Source: Deinococcus sp. Marseille-Q6407 (GTDB taxonomy: Bacteria; Deinococcota; Deinococci; Deinococcales; Deinococcaceae). From it: a stretch of 64,000 bases of DNA. Positions 34,978 to 45,728 of the stretch are shown in pieces. How positions within the stretch are numbered: position 1 is the stretch's first letter; each line of letters begins with the position of its first letter. The DNA lies in contig NZ_CAMPFU010000007.1 of the NCBI RefSeq assembly GCF_946848805.1, positions 1 to 64,000 of the forward strand, given 5' to 3'. Position numbers and translations under genes: made by a program. A model generated the notes under the pieces. That model was not told the origin of the DNA and searched no databases. It worked only from the letters and a program-made list of their open reading frames with translations.

Positions 34978-37216
34978 ATGATAGACACCAATCTCGGACC
35001 CTCCACTACCCCGGCCGCTCCCCGCAAACTGCAAACTCCCCGCACCGGTAATTTTCTGGGCCGCCTTTCCGTGGGCCAGAAGCTGCTGCTTTCGGGCTTA
35101 CTGCTGGGGGTGCCAGCCGGCGCCCTGGTCGTCAACATCCTGAACGCCGAACAGGCCCAGATCAACACCCTCGACACCCAGATCAAAGGCCAGCAGTTTC
35201 TAGAGCCCCTGGCCCAGACCCAATACCGGATCCGCTCTGCTCGCCCTCTGGCTTTTGCCTACAGCACAGGTGACCAGAAAGTCACCGATAAGTACAAACA
35301 AGCGTCTGCTGAAGCCCTAGCGCAGCTGGATACAGCGGCCAAGCTGGCTCAGCAAAACGGCGACACCGAGCTGGTCAATCAGATCAAGGCAACCCGGCAG
35401 GCATACAGTAACCTGACCGATGGCCTTCTTAACAAGCGCGTATCTTATCCGGAATACATCAGCGGCACCGGCAAGATTCTGAGCGCCGACCTACTGGGCC
35501 TGTTCAATAAGGTCAGTGAAGATTACGGCATGCACCTGGCGTCCAACGAGAAAATGTATGACTTGCTGAGAATCTCGACTGAGCAGCTGCCGGCAACTTT
35601 TCCTGTGGTGGCTGCCACCTTCGCCGAGGGCGTGAACTCTGCCAGAACAGCAGCTGGGCTTTGCTGTGCGACAGGGCCGTCAAGTGCAGCAGCAACTGGT
35701 GGCCCAGTTCGCGGCGCTGGAAAATGACCATATCGAACTATCAGGCAGCCTGAAAGGCAAGCTCGCCGACCTGGCCAGCCAGACTGAAGAAGGTCTGAAC
35801 CTGGTCGATGCCCAGCTGCTGCAGCCCCAGCGCATTACCTTGGCGCCACAGGACATCACTGCCTTTACTGGCAGATTACAGCCGCTGCAATATGACACCT
35901 ACACCGCAGTGAACAACGAAATCGGCCAGGAGTTGCAGTCCCAGCGGCAAAATGTTCAGCGGCGGTTCATAGCTCTGCTGCTCGGAGCCATTCTGCTGGC
36001 GCTGGTGCTGGTAGGCCTGCTGATTCTGGTGGCCCGCTCCATTACTCAGCCGCTGGAACGCCTCTCGGGAGCGGCCGCCGCGCTGGCCCGTGGGCAGTTC
36101 GGCGCCCGCGTGCCCGTGACCACCAGTGACGAATTCGGTGCCCTCTCTGCCACCTTCAACACCGCCGCTGCCCAGCTTGAAGCCAACGAACGCCGCGCTG
36201 AGCAGGAACGTATTGAACAGGAACAACTCCAGAACAACATCGGCCAGTTCCTTGACGTCACCATGGACATCGCCGAAGGGGACCTCACCAAACGCGGTGT
36301 CGTCACCGAGGACGTGCTGGGCAACGTCGTGGACTCCATCAACCTGATGACCGAGGAGCTCGGCTCGGTGCTGGGTGACGTGCAGAAAGCTTCCGGTTCC
36401 GTGACCAACGGCTCGCACCAGATGCTCAACTCCACCGAGAATATTCAGCAGGGCGCCGAGCAGACCGCGCAGGCCGCGCAGCAGGTGGCCGAACAGACCT
36501 CGGCCGTGAACCGCCAGATTCAGGCCATGGCGCAGCTGGCCCAGGCCTCTGCCGAAGCGGCCCGGCAAGCACTGCTGGCGTCCAACGAAGGCCAGCAGGC
36601 CGTGCAGGAAACCCTCAGCGGGATGCAGGAGATCCGCGAAACCACCCAGACCGCCGAGGAACGCATCGCGGCGCTGTCGGAGCGTTCGCGGCAAATCGGG
36701 CAGATCGTGGACACCATCTCGGCCATCGCCTCGCAGACCAACCTGCTCTCGCTGCACGCCTCGATCGAGGCTGCCGGGGCCGGAACAGCCGGCGAACGCT
36801 TCAGCGTGGTGGCCGACGAAGTGCGCCAACTGGCCGACGAGTCCGCCCAGGCCACCCGGCAGATCACCAGCCTGATCACCGGCATTCAGCGCGAGATCGC
36901 CGAGACCGTGCGCACCATTCAGGACAATGCCCGGCAGGTGAACGAGGGCTATCAGGTGGCCGGCACCGCCGGTGAGCGCCTGGAGCAGATCGGCGAACTG
37001 TCGCGTGAATCGGCTCGCCTGGCCGAGCAGATTTCGATTTCCAGCCGCGAGCAGGTGCAGAATATCGAGCAGGTGTCGTCGTCGGTGCAGGACATCGCCC
37101 AGACGGCCGAGCACTCACAGCAGTCGGTGGAGCAGGGCCGCGCCGCCGCTCAGCAGCTGCAGCAGCTGGCCGAGAACCTGAGCGCTTCGCTGGCCCGCTT
37201 CCGGCTGCCCGGCTGA
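34978..37216 (+). pseudogene. Methyl-accepting chemotaxis protein (PilJ-like), split by a one-base frameshift
   Basis: The first frame (34978-35727) has a membrane helix (KLLLSGLLLGVPAGALVVNIL, about residues 37-57) and part of the sensor region, then ends in junk. The other frame (open from about 35636 to 37216) has a PEQQLGFAVRQGRQ start, a second membrane helix, a HAMP domain (ITQPLERLSGAAAALARGQFG) and a methyl-accepting signalling domain. Its hairpin tip reads ISAIASQTNLLSLHASIEAAG, where most MCPs have LLALNAAIEAARAGE. Removing one base near 35637-35641 restores VNLPEQQLGF. The joined protein would be about 745 residues. Confidence 0.87.
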
Positions 37217-37238
37217 TGACCGCCAAGAGAGGGAGTTC

Positions 37239-40200
37239 ATGACCACCGCCAACAACGAACTGCTGCGTTTTTTCTTTGAGGATGTCCGCGATACCATGGC
37301 CGGCATCAACGAGCGGCTGCAGCATCTGAAAGCCGCCCCCAGCCACGCGGAAGCCGCGCCGCAGATGGAAGCCCTGGGCGTGCTGACCCACCGCCTGCGC
37401 GGCTCGGCCGGGCTGTACGGCTTTCCGCAGATGGCCCAGCTGGCCTCGGTGGCCGAGCGGCTGCTGATGCCCCAACCTCAGCTGCGGCCCGAGCTCCAGG
37501 ACACCTACACCGAGGTGATCTGTGACATCGTGGCGGCCCTGGACACGGCCATCGGCGAGGCTCAGGCCAGCGGCCAGGAGGGCAACCTGGGCCTGAGCTT
37601 CGCGCAGAGCGGGGCGCCCCAGAAAATGTCTCAGTTGCTGCGTGCCCAGCCGGAAGCTTTTCACCTGGCTCAGGGCCACCTGCGCGGCCCCGCCGCCGAG
37701 GAGATGGAAGCCGAAGCAGCAACGGACCCAGCCGCGCAGCCTCAGGGCACCGCCGTCCCCTCTACTAGCGATGTATTGGGCACTCAGCTGCGTGACTTTG
37801 CCCGCGACAACGCCGAGGTCTGGGAGTATTTCGCCCCGGAAGTACTGGAACACGTGGACACCCTGCAAAGCGGCCTGGACGCCGCCGAGCCGGATATTGC
37901 CGCGCTGTTTCGCTCGGCACATACCATCAAAGGCAGCGCTTATATGGTGGGGCTGCAACCGCTGGGTGACTTTGCCCACCGCCTGGAAGACCTGCTGGGC
38001 GCTGTGCGCGATCAGCGCCAGGAGCTGGAAGGCCCGGTCTCTGAAACCCTGGAGCTGTCCAGCGACCTGATTGCTCAGATGGTGCAGGTGGCCGGCGGCG
38101 CGGACGCCGCCCTTGATGAGCCGACCGCCCGCCTGAGCCTACGGCTGCAACTGCTGGCCGGAGGCCACGACTGGGCCGAAGTGATCGCCCGCGAAGCCCA
38201 GCGGACTGCCGCCGCGCAGGCAGCGCTGGCCGCTGGGCCCATCGCCGGACCTGAAACCAGCGCCCTGGAAACTGAACTGGCCGCTTTCGGCCGTGAGAAC
38301 GGTGACGTGCTGGACTACTTCGCGCCCGAGGTGCAGGAACATATCGACGCGCTGCGGGCCCAGCTGGAACGCAGCGATGACGATATCAGCATCGACGAGA
38401 TGTTCCGCTCGGCACACACCATCAAGGGCAGTTCCTACATGGTGGGCCTGCAACCGCTGGGCGACTTTGCCCACCGCCTCGAAGACCTGTTCGGCGCCGT
38501 GCGCGACGGTGCGCAGCGCCTGGACGGCCCGGTGCTGGACACCATCGATCAGGCCGCCGACGTGCTGGCGCGGATGCTGGAACTGGTCCAGGGCGGCCAG
38601 GGCAAGGTGGCCGCTGACGCTGCCCAGCTGGGCGAGCGCCTTCAGCTGCTGGCGCTGGGCCGCAGCTGGGAGAGCGTGCTGGACGCCGAACGGACGGCCG
38701 AGCCGCGCGCTGCAGCGCCGCAGAGCCGCCCCGCTGCGCTGCTGCCGGCGCGCACCAGCGTGCGGGTAGACACCCGCCGCCTGGAAAACCTGATGGACCA
38801 GGTGGGGGACTTGGTGGTCTCGCGCGCCCGGCTGGAACAGGCGCTGGGGCAGTTCGCCGCTCTGCAAAGTGCCCTCGACCAGTCGCAGGCCCGCTTCAGC
38901 CGCACGGTGCGTGACTTCGAAGAACGCTACCTGAACCCCGACATGGTCACGGACCGCACGGCCGATACCGGCCGCACGGCTGTGCAGGGCACTGACCTCA
39001 GCGAGCAGTTCGATGAGCTGGAATTCGACACCTACAACGACTTGAACATCCTGGCACGGTCCATGACCGAGCTGGCCGCCGACTTCTCGGAAGTGCGCTC
39101 GCGCTTTGAAACCGGGCTGCGCACCCTGCAGGAAGAAAGCGAAGACCTCGGCAAGCTGACGCGCCGCCTGCGCCTGGACCTCAGCCGCACCAGCCGGGTG
39201 CCGTTCAGCGGCACTGCTGGGCGACTGCGCCGCTGGGCCTGTGAGCGCGAGGACCGCCTAAGCCTAAGCATCGAAGGCGAAAGCACCGAAGTGGACACCG
39301 CCGTGCTGCAGCAACTGGCCGAACCGCTGTTGCACCTGCTGAATAACGCCGCCAGCCACGGCATCGCCGCGCCCGAAGTGCGCCGCGCCGCCGGCAAACC
39401 CGAAAAGGGTGAAGTCACGGTGCAGGTGAACGAAGCGGGCAACTTCTTGGAAGTGACGGTCGCGGACGACGGTCAGGGACTGGACCTGGACGCCATCCGC
39501 ATCCGGGCGCTGGAAAAGGGCCTGCGTTCGGCGCAGGAGCTGGAGCAGATGAGCCAGAGCGATCTGGCCCGCCTGATTCTGCTGCCGGGTCTTTCGACCG
39601 CCCAGACCGTCAGCTCCGAAGCGGGGCGCGGGGTGGGCATGGACGTGGTGGCCAGCACGCTGCGCCAGATGGGCGGCGACCTGCTGATCCGCTCGGCGCC
39701 CGGCCAGGGTACCGCCTTTACCATGCGCATTCCCACCAACCAGCGCATCACCGACCTGCTCACCTGCCGGGTGGGCGATTCGGAAGTGGCTTTCGCGGTA
39801 GGCACCGTGCGGGTGCTGCTGGAACGCCGCGCCGGCGAACTGCTCAGCGGCGAGGGTGGCCCCGAGCTGCTGCTGGACGGCGAACGCCTGCCGGTCATTG
39901 ATCTGCGGCGTATCTGGGGTGTGGACCAGCCCAGCGACAGCTACAGCCTGGTAGTACTAAACTCGGTGGCAGGAGACGTGGCCGTGCGGGTCGACAGTTT
40001 CGGCGACATTGACGAAACAGCCGTGGGTGCCCTGGGCGGCGCCCTGGCGCAGCTGGATTACCTGTCCGGCACTGCCGTCTCGGCCAGCGGCCAGGCGATG
40101 CCCATCATCGACCCGGCCGGCGTGGCCCGGCTGGCCCGCCGCCGTGACATGTGGCTGCGCCCGGAAGTGCGCGGTCCGGTGATTGCCCGGCAGGCGGCCC

Positions 40201-40565
40201 GGGTGCTGCTGGTGGACGACTCGCTCTCGGTGCGCCGGCTGGTCAGCCGCATGCTGGAGCGTGGTGGCTACGAGGTGGTCACCGCCGCCGATGGCCAGGA
40301 AGCCCTGGACCTGTTGCAGCTGGACACCCGCTTCGATCTGGTCATCTCGGATCTGGAAATGCCGCGCATGAACGGCTACGAATTGCTCTCGTCGCTGCGT
40401 GCCCGGCCGGCCACCGCTGCGCTGCCTTTGGTCGTGATGACCACCCGCGCCGGTGAAAAGCACCAGCGGCTGGCCTTCCAGCTGGGTGCCAACGACTACT
40501 TCAGCAAGCCGGTGGATGAAGCCCTGCTGCTGCGGCGCCTGGGCAGTATGCTGAGCGAAACATGA
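37239..40565 (+). CDS. CheA-type hybrid histidine kinase with three Hpt domains and a receiver (PilL/ChpA-like)
   Basis: A 1108-residue kinase. Three Hpt-like regions come first: an N-terminal one with His51 (THRLRGSAG), and two near-duplicates with His228 and His393 (FRSAHTIKGSxYMVGLQPLGDFAHRLED). Then follow the dimerisation helices, an HHKL ATPase domain (N box HLLNNAASHG, G1 VADDGQGLD, G2 GRGVGMDVV), a CheW-like domain, and a C-terminal receiver (from about 985; LLVDDSLSVRRL, phosphoacceptor in ISDLEMPRMNG). This is the ChpA/PilL build of type IV pilus chemosensory systems. Its ATG (37239) follows GGGAG. Its stop overlaps the next gene by four bases. Confidence 0.9.
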   Translation: MTTANNELLRFFFEDVRDTMAGINERLQHLKAAPSHAEAAPQMEALGVLTHRLRGSAGLYGFPQMAQLASVAERLLMPQPQLRPELQDTYTEVICDIVAALDTAIGEAQASGQEGNLGLSFAQSGAPQKMSQLLRAQPEAFHLAQGHLRGPAAEEMEAEAATDPAAQPQGTAVPSTSDVLGTQLRDFARDNAEVWEYFAPEVLEHVDTLQSGLDAAEPDIAALFRSAHTIKGSAYMVGLQPLGDFAHRLEDLLGAVRDQRQELEGPVSETLELSSDLIAQMVQVAGGADAALDEPTARLSLRLQLLAGGHDWAEVIAREAQRTAAAQAALAAGPIAGPETSALETELAAFGRENGDVLDYFAPEVQEHIDALRAQLERSDDDISIDEMFRSAHTIKGSSYMVGLQPLGDFAHRLEDLFGAVRDGAQRLDGPVLDTIDQAADVLARMLELVQGGQGKVAADAAQLGERLQLLALGRSWESVLDAERTAEPRAAAPQSRPAALLPARTSVRVDTRRLENLMDQVGDLVVSRARLEQALGQFAALQSALDQSQARFSRTVRDFEERYLNPDMVTDRTADTGRTAVQGTDLSEQFDELEFDTYNDLNILARSMTELAADFSEVRSRFETGLRTLQEESEDLGKLTRRLRLDLSRTSRVPFSGTAGRLRRWACEREDRLSLSIEGESTEVDTAVLQQLAEPLLHLLNNAASHGIAAPEVRRAAGKPEKGEVTVQVNEAGNFLEVTVADDGQGLDLDAIRIRALEKGLRSAQELEQMSQSDLARLILLPGLSTAQTVSSEAGRGVGMDVVASTLRQMGGDLLIRSAPGQGTAFTMRIPTNQRITDLLTCRVGDSEVAFAVGTVRVLLERRAGELLSGEGGPELLLDGERLPVIDLRRIWGVDQPSDSYSLVVLNSVAGDVAVRVDSFGDIDETAVGALGGALAQLDYLSGTAVSASGQAMPIIDPAGVARLARRRDMWLRPEVRGPVIARQAARVLLVDDSLSVRRLVSRMLERGGYEVVTAADGQEALDLLQLDTRFDLVISDLEMPRMNGYELLSSLRARPATAALPLVVMTTRAGEKHQRLAFQLGANDYFSKPVDEALLLRRLGSMLSET

Positions 40566-41326
40566 AGCAGATCTTCGTGCTGGTTCCCAACCCGGCCCGC
40601 GCCCAGCTGATTCGCCGGCTGGTGGAAGCGGCCGGGGCGCACGCTCACCTCAGCGACGGGGCCCTGCCGGCCCTGACCGAACTGGAGCGGACCCCCGCCG
40701 ACGCCGTGATCTGTGCCGAGGACGCCGGCGACATGAGCGGTGAGGATTTTCGCAACATCCTGCGGTTCGAGCCGGCCACCCGGGATACCCCGGTGTACCT
40801 GCTGACCGCGCAGGCCGGCGAGCAGCACACCGAGCCGCCCAACTATGACCTGCCTCCCGAAACCGGCACGGTGGCCCTGGTGCGCCAGGTGCTGAGCGAC
40901 CTGGGGGTTGACCCATCGCCGGCGCTGCCCTGCGACGACTCCCCCGGCGATCTACACGGCGGCGTGGGTGATCCGGGCGCAGGTGGCCTGGGCCTGCCCG
41001 AACTGCTCAGCTGGGTGGCGGCCATGGAGCTGGACGGTCACTGGCTGATCGACACCGGCGCCGGGCAAGAAGGCTACCTGCTGATGCAGGGCGGTGACGT
41101 GGCCTATGCCGAATTCGGCGAGTATTCCGGTCGCCAGGCCCTGCTGGAACTGCTGGACCTGGCCGAGCAGGACTCCGGGAGCCACTTCCGGTTCTGCCGC
41201 GCCGAGCTGCCGCCCGACCTGGCCGAACCCGACGCCCGCAATATCGAAGAACGCACCGAGCGCCTGCTGATGGAAGTCGCTGTGGATCTGGACCACCGGC
41301 ACGCCGAGCGGGACGCCCTTCTGTAA
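40562..41326 (+). CDS. Pseudo-receiver protein with DUF4388/PatA-like C-terminal domain
   Basis: A 254-residue protein coupled to the CheA gene by an ATGA overlap. The N-terminal 115 residues look like a receiver fold, but the acidic pocket and phosphoacceptor Asp are missing (FVLVPNPA and VICAED at the usual sites), so it should not be phosphorylated. After a Gly/Pro-rich linker the C-terminal part (about 150-250, LGLPELLSWVAAMELDGHWLI...EGYLLMQGGDVAYAEF) resembles DUF4388 (PatA N-terminal), found in gliding and pilus regulators. Probably a scaffold in the same pathway. Confidence 0.7.
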   Translation: MKQIFVLVPNPARAQLIRRLVEAAGAHAHLSDGALPALTELERTPADAVICAEDAGDMSGEDFRNILRFEPATRDTPVYLLTAQAGEQHTEPPNYDLPPETGTVALVRQVLSDLGVDPSPALPCDDSPGDLHGGVGDPGAGGLGLPELLSWVAAMELDGHWLIDTGAGQEGYLLMQGGDVAYAEFGEYSGRQALLELLDLAEQDSGSHFRFCRAELPPDLAEPDARNIEERTERLLMEVAVDLDHRHAERDALL

Positions 41327-41358
41327 ATTTTTTCTGCCCCTATTTCCGAGGAGACTCC

Positions 41359-42132
41359 ATGAGCCATGTTTTCGTGATTGACGACAGCATCAGTGTCCGC
41401 AAGGCGCTGGAGCTGGCCCTGACCAAAGAAGGCCTGCAGGTCCGCAGCGCCGCCAGTGCCGAGCAGGCGCTGGATCTGCTGGACAATGAACCCACCGACC
41501 TGATCATCGCGGACGTAATTATGCCGGGCATGAGCGGCTTCGAGCTGTGCCAACGCCTGAAGGCCGACGAAGCCCACCGCGACATTCCGCTGCTGATTAT
41601 CAGCGGCAACGTGGATTCGGATATCCGCCAGCAAGCCCAGGACGCAGGCGCGGCCGGGGTACTGAAAAAACCTTTCCGCCAGGAAGAACTGCTGCCAGCG
41701 GTGCAGCAAGCGCTAGCCAGCCTCTCTGCCGCAGATACGGTAGTGTCCCCTGCGCTGGCTGCCACCCCAGCCACAGATCTTCCAGAGGCCACGGAGCCAG
41801 CGGCCGAACCGATGGTCAACCCGCCGGCTGAAGCGGCCCGGCCCCAGCAACACAGCGGCGTGTTCAGCGCCATGGTCAAGCGGGCGGCCCAGGCCCCCGG
41901 TGCGCTGAGTGCGGCCCTGATCGAGCGCGACGGCACAGTCCTGGAACGCCATGGTGACCCGCTGCCCGACAACATCGGCCAGTTCGCCCGCTTCTATATG
42001 GGCACTGCTGACTTCCTGGCCGGGCGGGTCGGTGAAAGCGGCGCCGGACAGCTGGACCTGGAACTGGGCAGCAAACGCCTGACCATCCGCGGCCTGGGCG
42101 ACAAACTGCTGGTCAGCCTCAGCCGCCTCTGA
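41359..42132 (+). CDS. Response regulator with C-terminal Roadblock/LC7-like domain
   Basis: A 257-residue protein. Residues 1-122 form a standard receiver (Asp8-Asp9, phosphoacceptor Asp52 in IIADVIMPGMSG, Lys in LKKPFRQ). A Pro/Ala-rich linker follows (about 125-165), then a 90-residue domain (SAALIERDGTVLERHGD...LVSLSRL) that resembles Roadblock/LC7, which often works with MglA-type small GTPases in polarity control. The domain call is by pattern only. The ATG at 41359 follows GAGGAGA. Last gene of the chemosensory operon. Confidence 0.75.
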   Translation: MSHVFVIDDSISVRKALELALTKEGLQVRSAASAEQALDLLDNEPTDLIIADVIMPGMSGFELCQRLKADEAHRDIPLLIISGNVDSDIRQQAQDAGAAGVLKKPFRQEELLPAVQQALASLSAADTVVSPALAATPATDLPEATEPAAEPMVNPPAEAARPQQHSGVFSAMVKRAAQAPGALSAALIERDGTVLERHGDPLPDNIGQFARFYMGTADFLAGRVGESGAGQLDLELGSKRLTIRGLGDKLLVSLSRL

Positions 42133-42151
42133 GCTTTTTCTGCCCGGCTCT

Positions 42152-42183
42152 CCCCTGCCTTACCCGGCAGGGGGTTTTTATTT
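42152..42183 (+). terminator. Terminator of the chemosensory operon
   Basis: CCCCTGCC (42152-42159) pairs with GGCAGGGG (42166-42173), followed by G, five T, A and three T. Confidence 0.8.
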
Positions 42184-42280
42184 CAGGTCCCTGCCCTGGG
42201 CCAAAGTCCCGGCTGCTTTTCACGCCGGTCAGTAGAGCAGGCGGCGGGCAGGTGCAAGCCAGAGGACAAACTCAGGCACG

Positions 42281-42325
42281 AAAAAAAGGAGGCAGTGCTC
42301 CCCAGGGGAAACGCTGGCCTCCTTT
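42281..42325 (-). terminator. Terminator of lpdA
   Basis: On the minus strand AAAGGAGGC pairs with GCCTCCTTT (42317-42325 with 42285-42293) and seven T follow (42281-42287 overlaps the stem end). Confidence 0.75.
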
Positions 42326-42347
42326 CTCGCTCAGTTCCAGGCAGAAC

Positions 42348-43754
<1,407 letters not shown>

Positions 43755-43761
43755 GGTGCTC

Positions 43762-43767
43762 AGTCTA
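43762..43767 (-). promoter_or_regulatory. -10 box (TAGACT) for leaderless lpdA
   Basis: TAGACT on the minus strand ends 7 nt before the ATG at 43754; no ribosome site lies between. Confidence 0.55.
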
Positions 43768-43828
43768 ACGCCGGCAGCAGCGCCGAACGGGGGTTGTCTC
43801 GCACTCAGGGACAAAGCCCCCGCCCCTA

Positions 43829-45406
43829 CTAAGGTAAGTGCGCAAAGTACCCAGTCAGCCCAGCCGCCACTGCCTGAGCGTAGGCTTCCTGGCCAGCCGA
43901 ACTCATCAGCAGCTGCAGGTTCTGGGGATCGGTCAGGTAGCCCAGTTCCAGCAGCACGCTGGGCTGCGAGGTGGGCCGGGTCAGCGCCAGATCGGCGCCG
44001 GGATGTAGGCCGTCGTCGCCAGCCTCAGGCAACGCCGACACCAGCGCCGCCTGCAGCGCAGCGGCCAGCGGACGGGCCTGCGGATGGCTGAAATAACTGC
44101 CGATGCCGCGCACCGAGCGGGGGTCCCGGCCATCGGGAATAGCGTTGGCATGAATGCTGACCAGCACGTCGGCATTCTGCTGCTCGGCCAGTAAAGGGCG
44201 CTGATAAAGCGGAACGGTCCGGTCGTCCCCACGGGTCAGGACGACTGTGGCCCCGCGCTGCCGCAGCAGCTCAGCGGCCCGCAGCGTGATGGGCAGGGTC
44301 AGGTCCTTTTCCGGCACCCGCAGCGCGCCGGCGCCGCCCAACTCGCTGCCACCGTGCCCGGCGTCCAGCACGATTCGTCGGCCGGTCAGCGGGCCGGGCA
44401 GGGGCGCCAGCCGGTAGCGCAGTACCAGGAAGTCACCGCCAGGCTGACCAGCTGCCGAACGGTAAAAAGCCTGATAGCCGTGCAGCGGCCGGGGCAAAGC
44501 CAGGTCCAGAGTGAGAGCCGCGCCCTGCTGCGCCGCTTGTAATGAGGGCTGCTGGCCGGCTGGCCACTCCCCCACCCGCTGCGCTCCTATCAGGCTCAAG
44601 CGCAGGCCACCATCTGCCGTCTCGGACAGCTGAAAAGGCGTCCGGGCCGACACCAGCCAGCTCACTTCCTGCCACTCGCCCGGCCCGGCAGCGGTCCAGT
44701 GCGGCGCACCCACCACCGCTGTCTGCGGCAGAGTGCCGGGCGGGAGTAGCCTCAGAGTGTTGCTGCTGGCCCACAGCAGCTGTCCATCGGCCAGTTGGAC
44801 CCGGCTGAGGTCGCCGCGAGTACCGACCACCGCCACCCGCTGTCCAGAGCGGCCATACAGTGCCGCTTGACCCGCATCATTTTCCCAAGCGGCCTGCACG
44901 GTATTCAGTCCCACACCTGCCTCAGAAGCTTGGACCTCGGCCTGGCGCGGCGACGGCAGCGGGTGGTAAGGCAATTCCGGACGGGCCGCTGGCATCTGGC
45001 GGATAACCTGCAGGGTACCTGTCCAGGTCTGGCCGCCCCGGTGGCTGGTCAGCCGCAGCAGATTCGTCCCCGGCTGCAGCGGCACCCATTCGATAAACAG
45101 GCCATCAGGCCCCAGCGTGATGGGCTGCCCGTTCAGCTGCAGCGTGGCCCCGGGCAGCACACTGCCTTCCAGCAACACATGATCAGCCGAGACCCGGTGA
45201 CCATTGTCCGGATAAGCCACAAAAATGGGTGCCCGCGGGTGATCGAGCGTCTGAATCTCTCTGGCTGGTGGCAACGACTGCGCCGCCGCCGGCATGGCAG
45301 CTGCCAGAGCGATCAGGCCCAGCCCTAGCAGCGCGGCTGGCCGCCTGTGGCCCCGCCGGAAAACAGCGTTCCACAGACGCCGAATGTGTAGAAAATGCTG
45401 TTTCAT
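43829..45406 (-). CDS. Secreted N-acetylmuramoyl-L-alanine amidase
   Basis: A 525-residue exported protein. The signal peptide has a basic start (RRGHRRP) and a core [21 protein letters not shown], with cleavage after AAAQ or AMPAAA. A glucodextranase/Ig-like region (about 45-120) and an SH3-like stretch follow. The zinc amidase_3 domain is C-terminal (about 345-525), with zinc ligands in [19 protein letters not shown] and VSIHAN, and the catalytic Glu in LLELGYL. It cleaves the sugar-peptide bond in peptidoglycan. The ATG at 45406 follows GGAGGG; the frame upstream of it is shadow. Confidence 0.87.
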   Translation of the reverse strand: MKQHFLHIRRLWNAVFRRGHRRPAALLGLGLIALAAAMPAAAQSLPPAREIQTLDHPRAPIFVAYPDNGHRVSADHVLLEGSVLPGATLQLNGQPITLGPDGLFIEWVPLQPGTNLLRLTSHRGGQTWTGTLQVIRQMPAARPELPYHPLPSPRQAEVQASEAGVGLNTVQAAWENDAGQAALYGRSGQRVAVVGTRGDLSRVQLADGQLLWASSNTLRLLPPGTLPQTAVVGAPHWTAAGPGEWQEVSWLVSARTPFQLSETADGGLRLSLIGAQRVGEWPAGQQPSLQAAQQGAALTLDLALPRPLHGYQAFYRSAAGQPGGDFLVLRYRLAPLPGPLTGRRIVLDAGHGGSELGGAGALRVPEKDLTLPITLRAAELLRQRGATVVLTRGDDRTVPLYQRPLLAEQQNADVLVSIHANAIPDGRDPRSVRGIGSYFSHPQARPLAAALQAALVSALPEAGDDGLHPGADLALTRPTSQPSVLLELGYLTDPQNLQLLMSSAGQEAYAQAVAAGLTGYFAHLP

Positions 45407-45728
45407 GCTTGCCCTCCTGGCTTCCCAACTCTGACTTACTGTAAAAGACACCGGTGAGAAGAAAGGATCAGCCCGAGGGCCACTGCCCTTTCTTCAGAGC
45501 CAGCATCCATGTTTTCAGCAGAACATAAATTTTGATTTTTGGCGGTCGGACGCCAGACAAAAGCAGAAATGCTTACCTTTGTGCCTGCTCTAAGGGGTGT
45601 CAGAAGGGGAGCCAGCAGAGATTTACCGTCATAGCCGCATTTACCTGACGTTTAGAATGGATAGTTTCTAAAGCTGCAATTCACGAGCCTCTGGAAATTG
45701 GCCCCTAAGTTGACTCTAAGGAGTTCCC
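45407..45728. other. Divergent intergenic region between amidase and Ig-like protein genes
   Basis: 322 bp, relatively AT-rich, with no gene I can support. It must hold two divergent promoters. Candidate elements are TTTAGAAT (45650-45657) for the rightward gene and TACAGT (minus strand, around 45440) for the amidase gene; neither has a convincing -35. CTAAGGAG (45716-45723) is the ribosome site of the gene at 45729. Confidence 0.4.
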
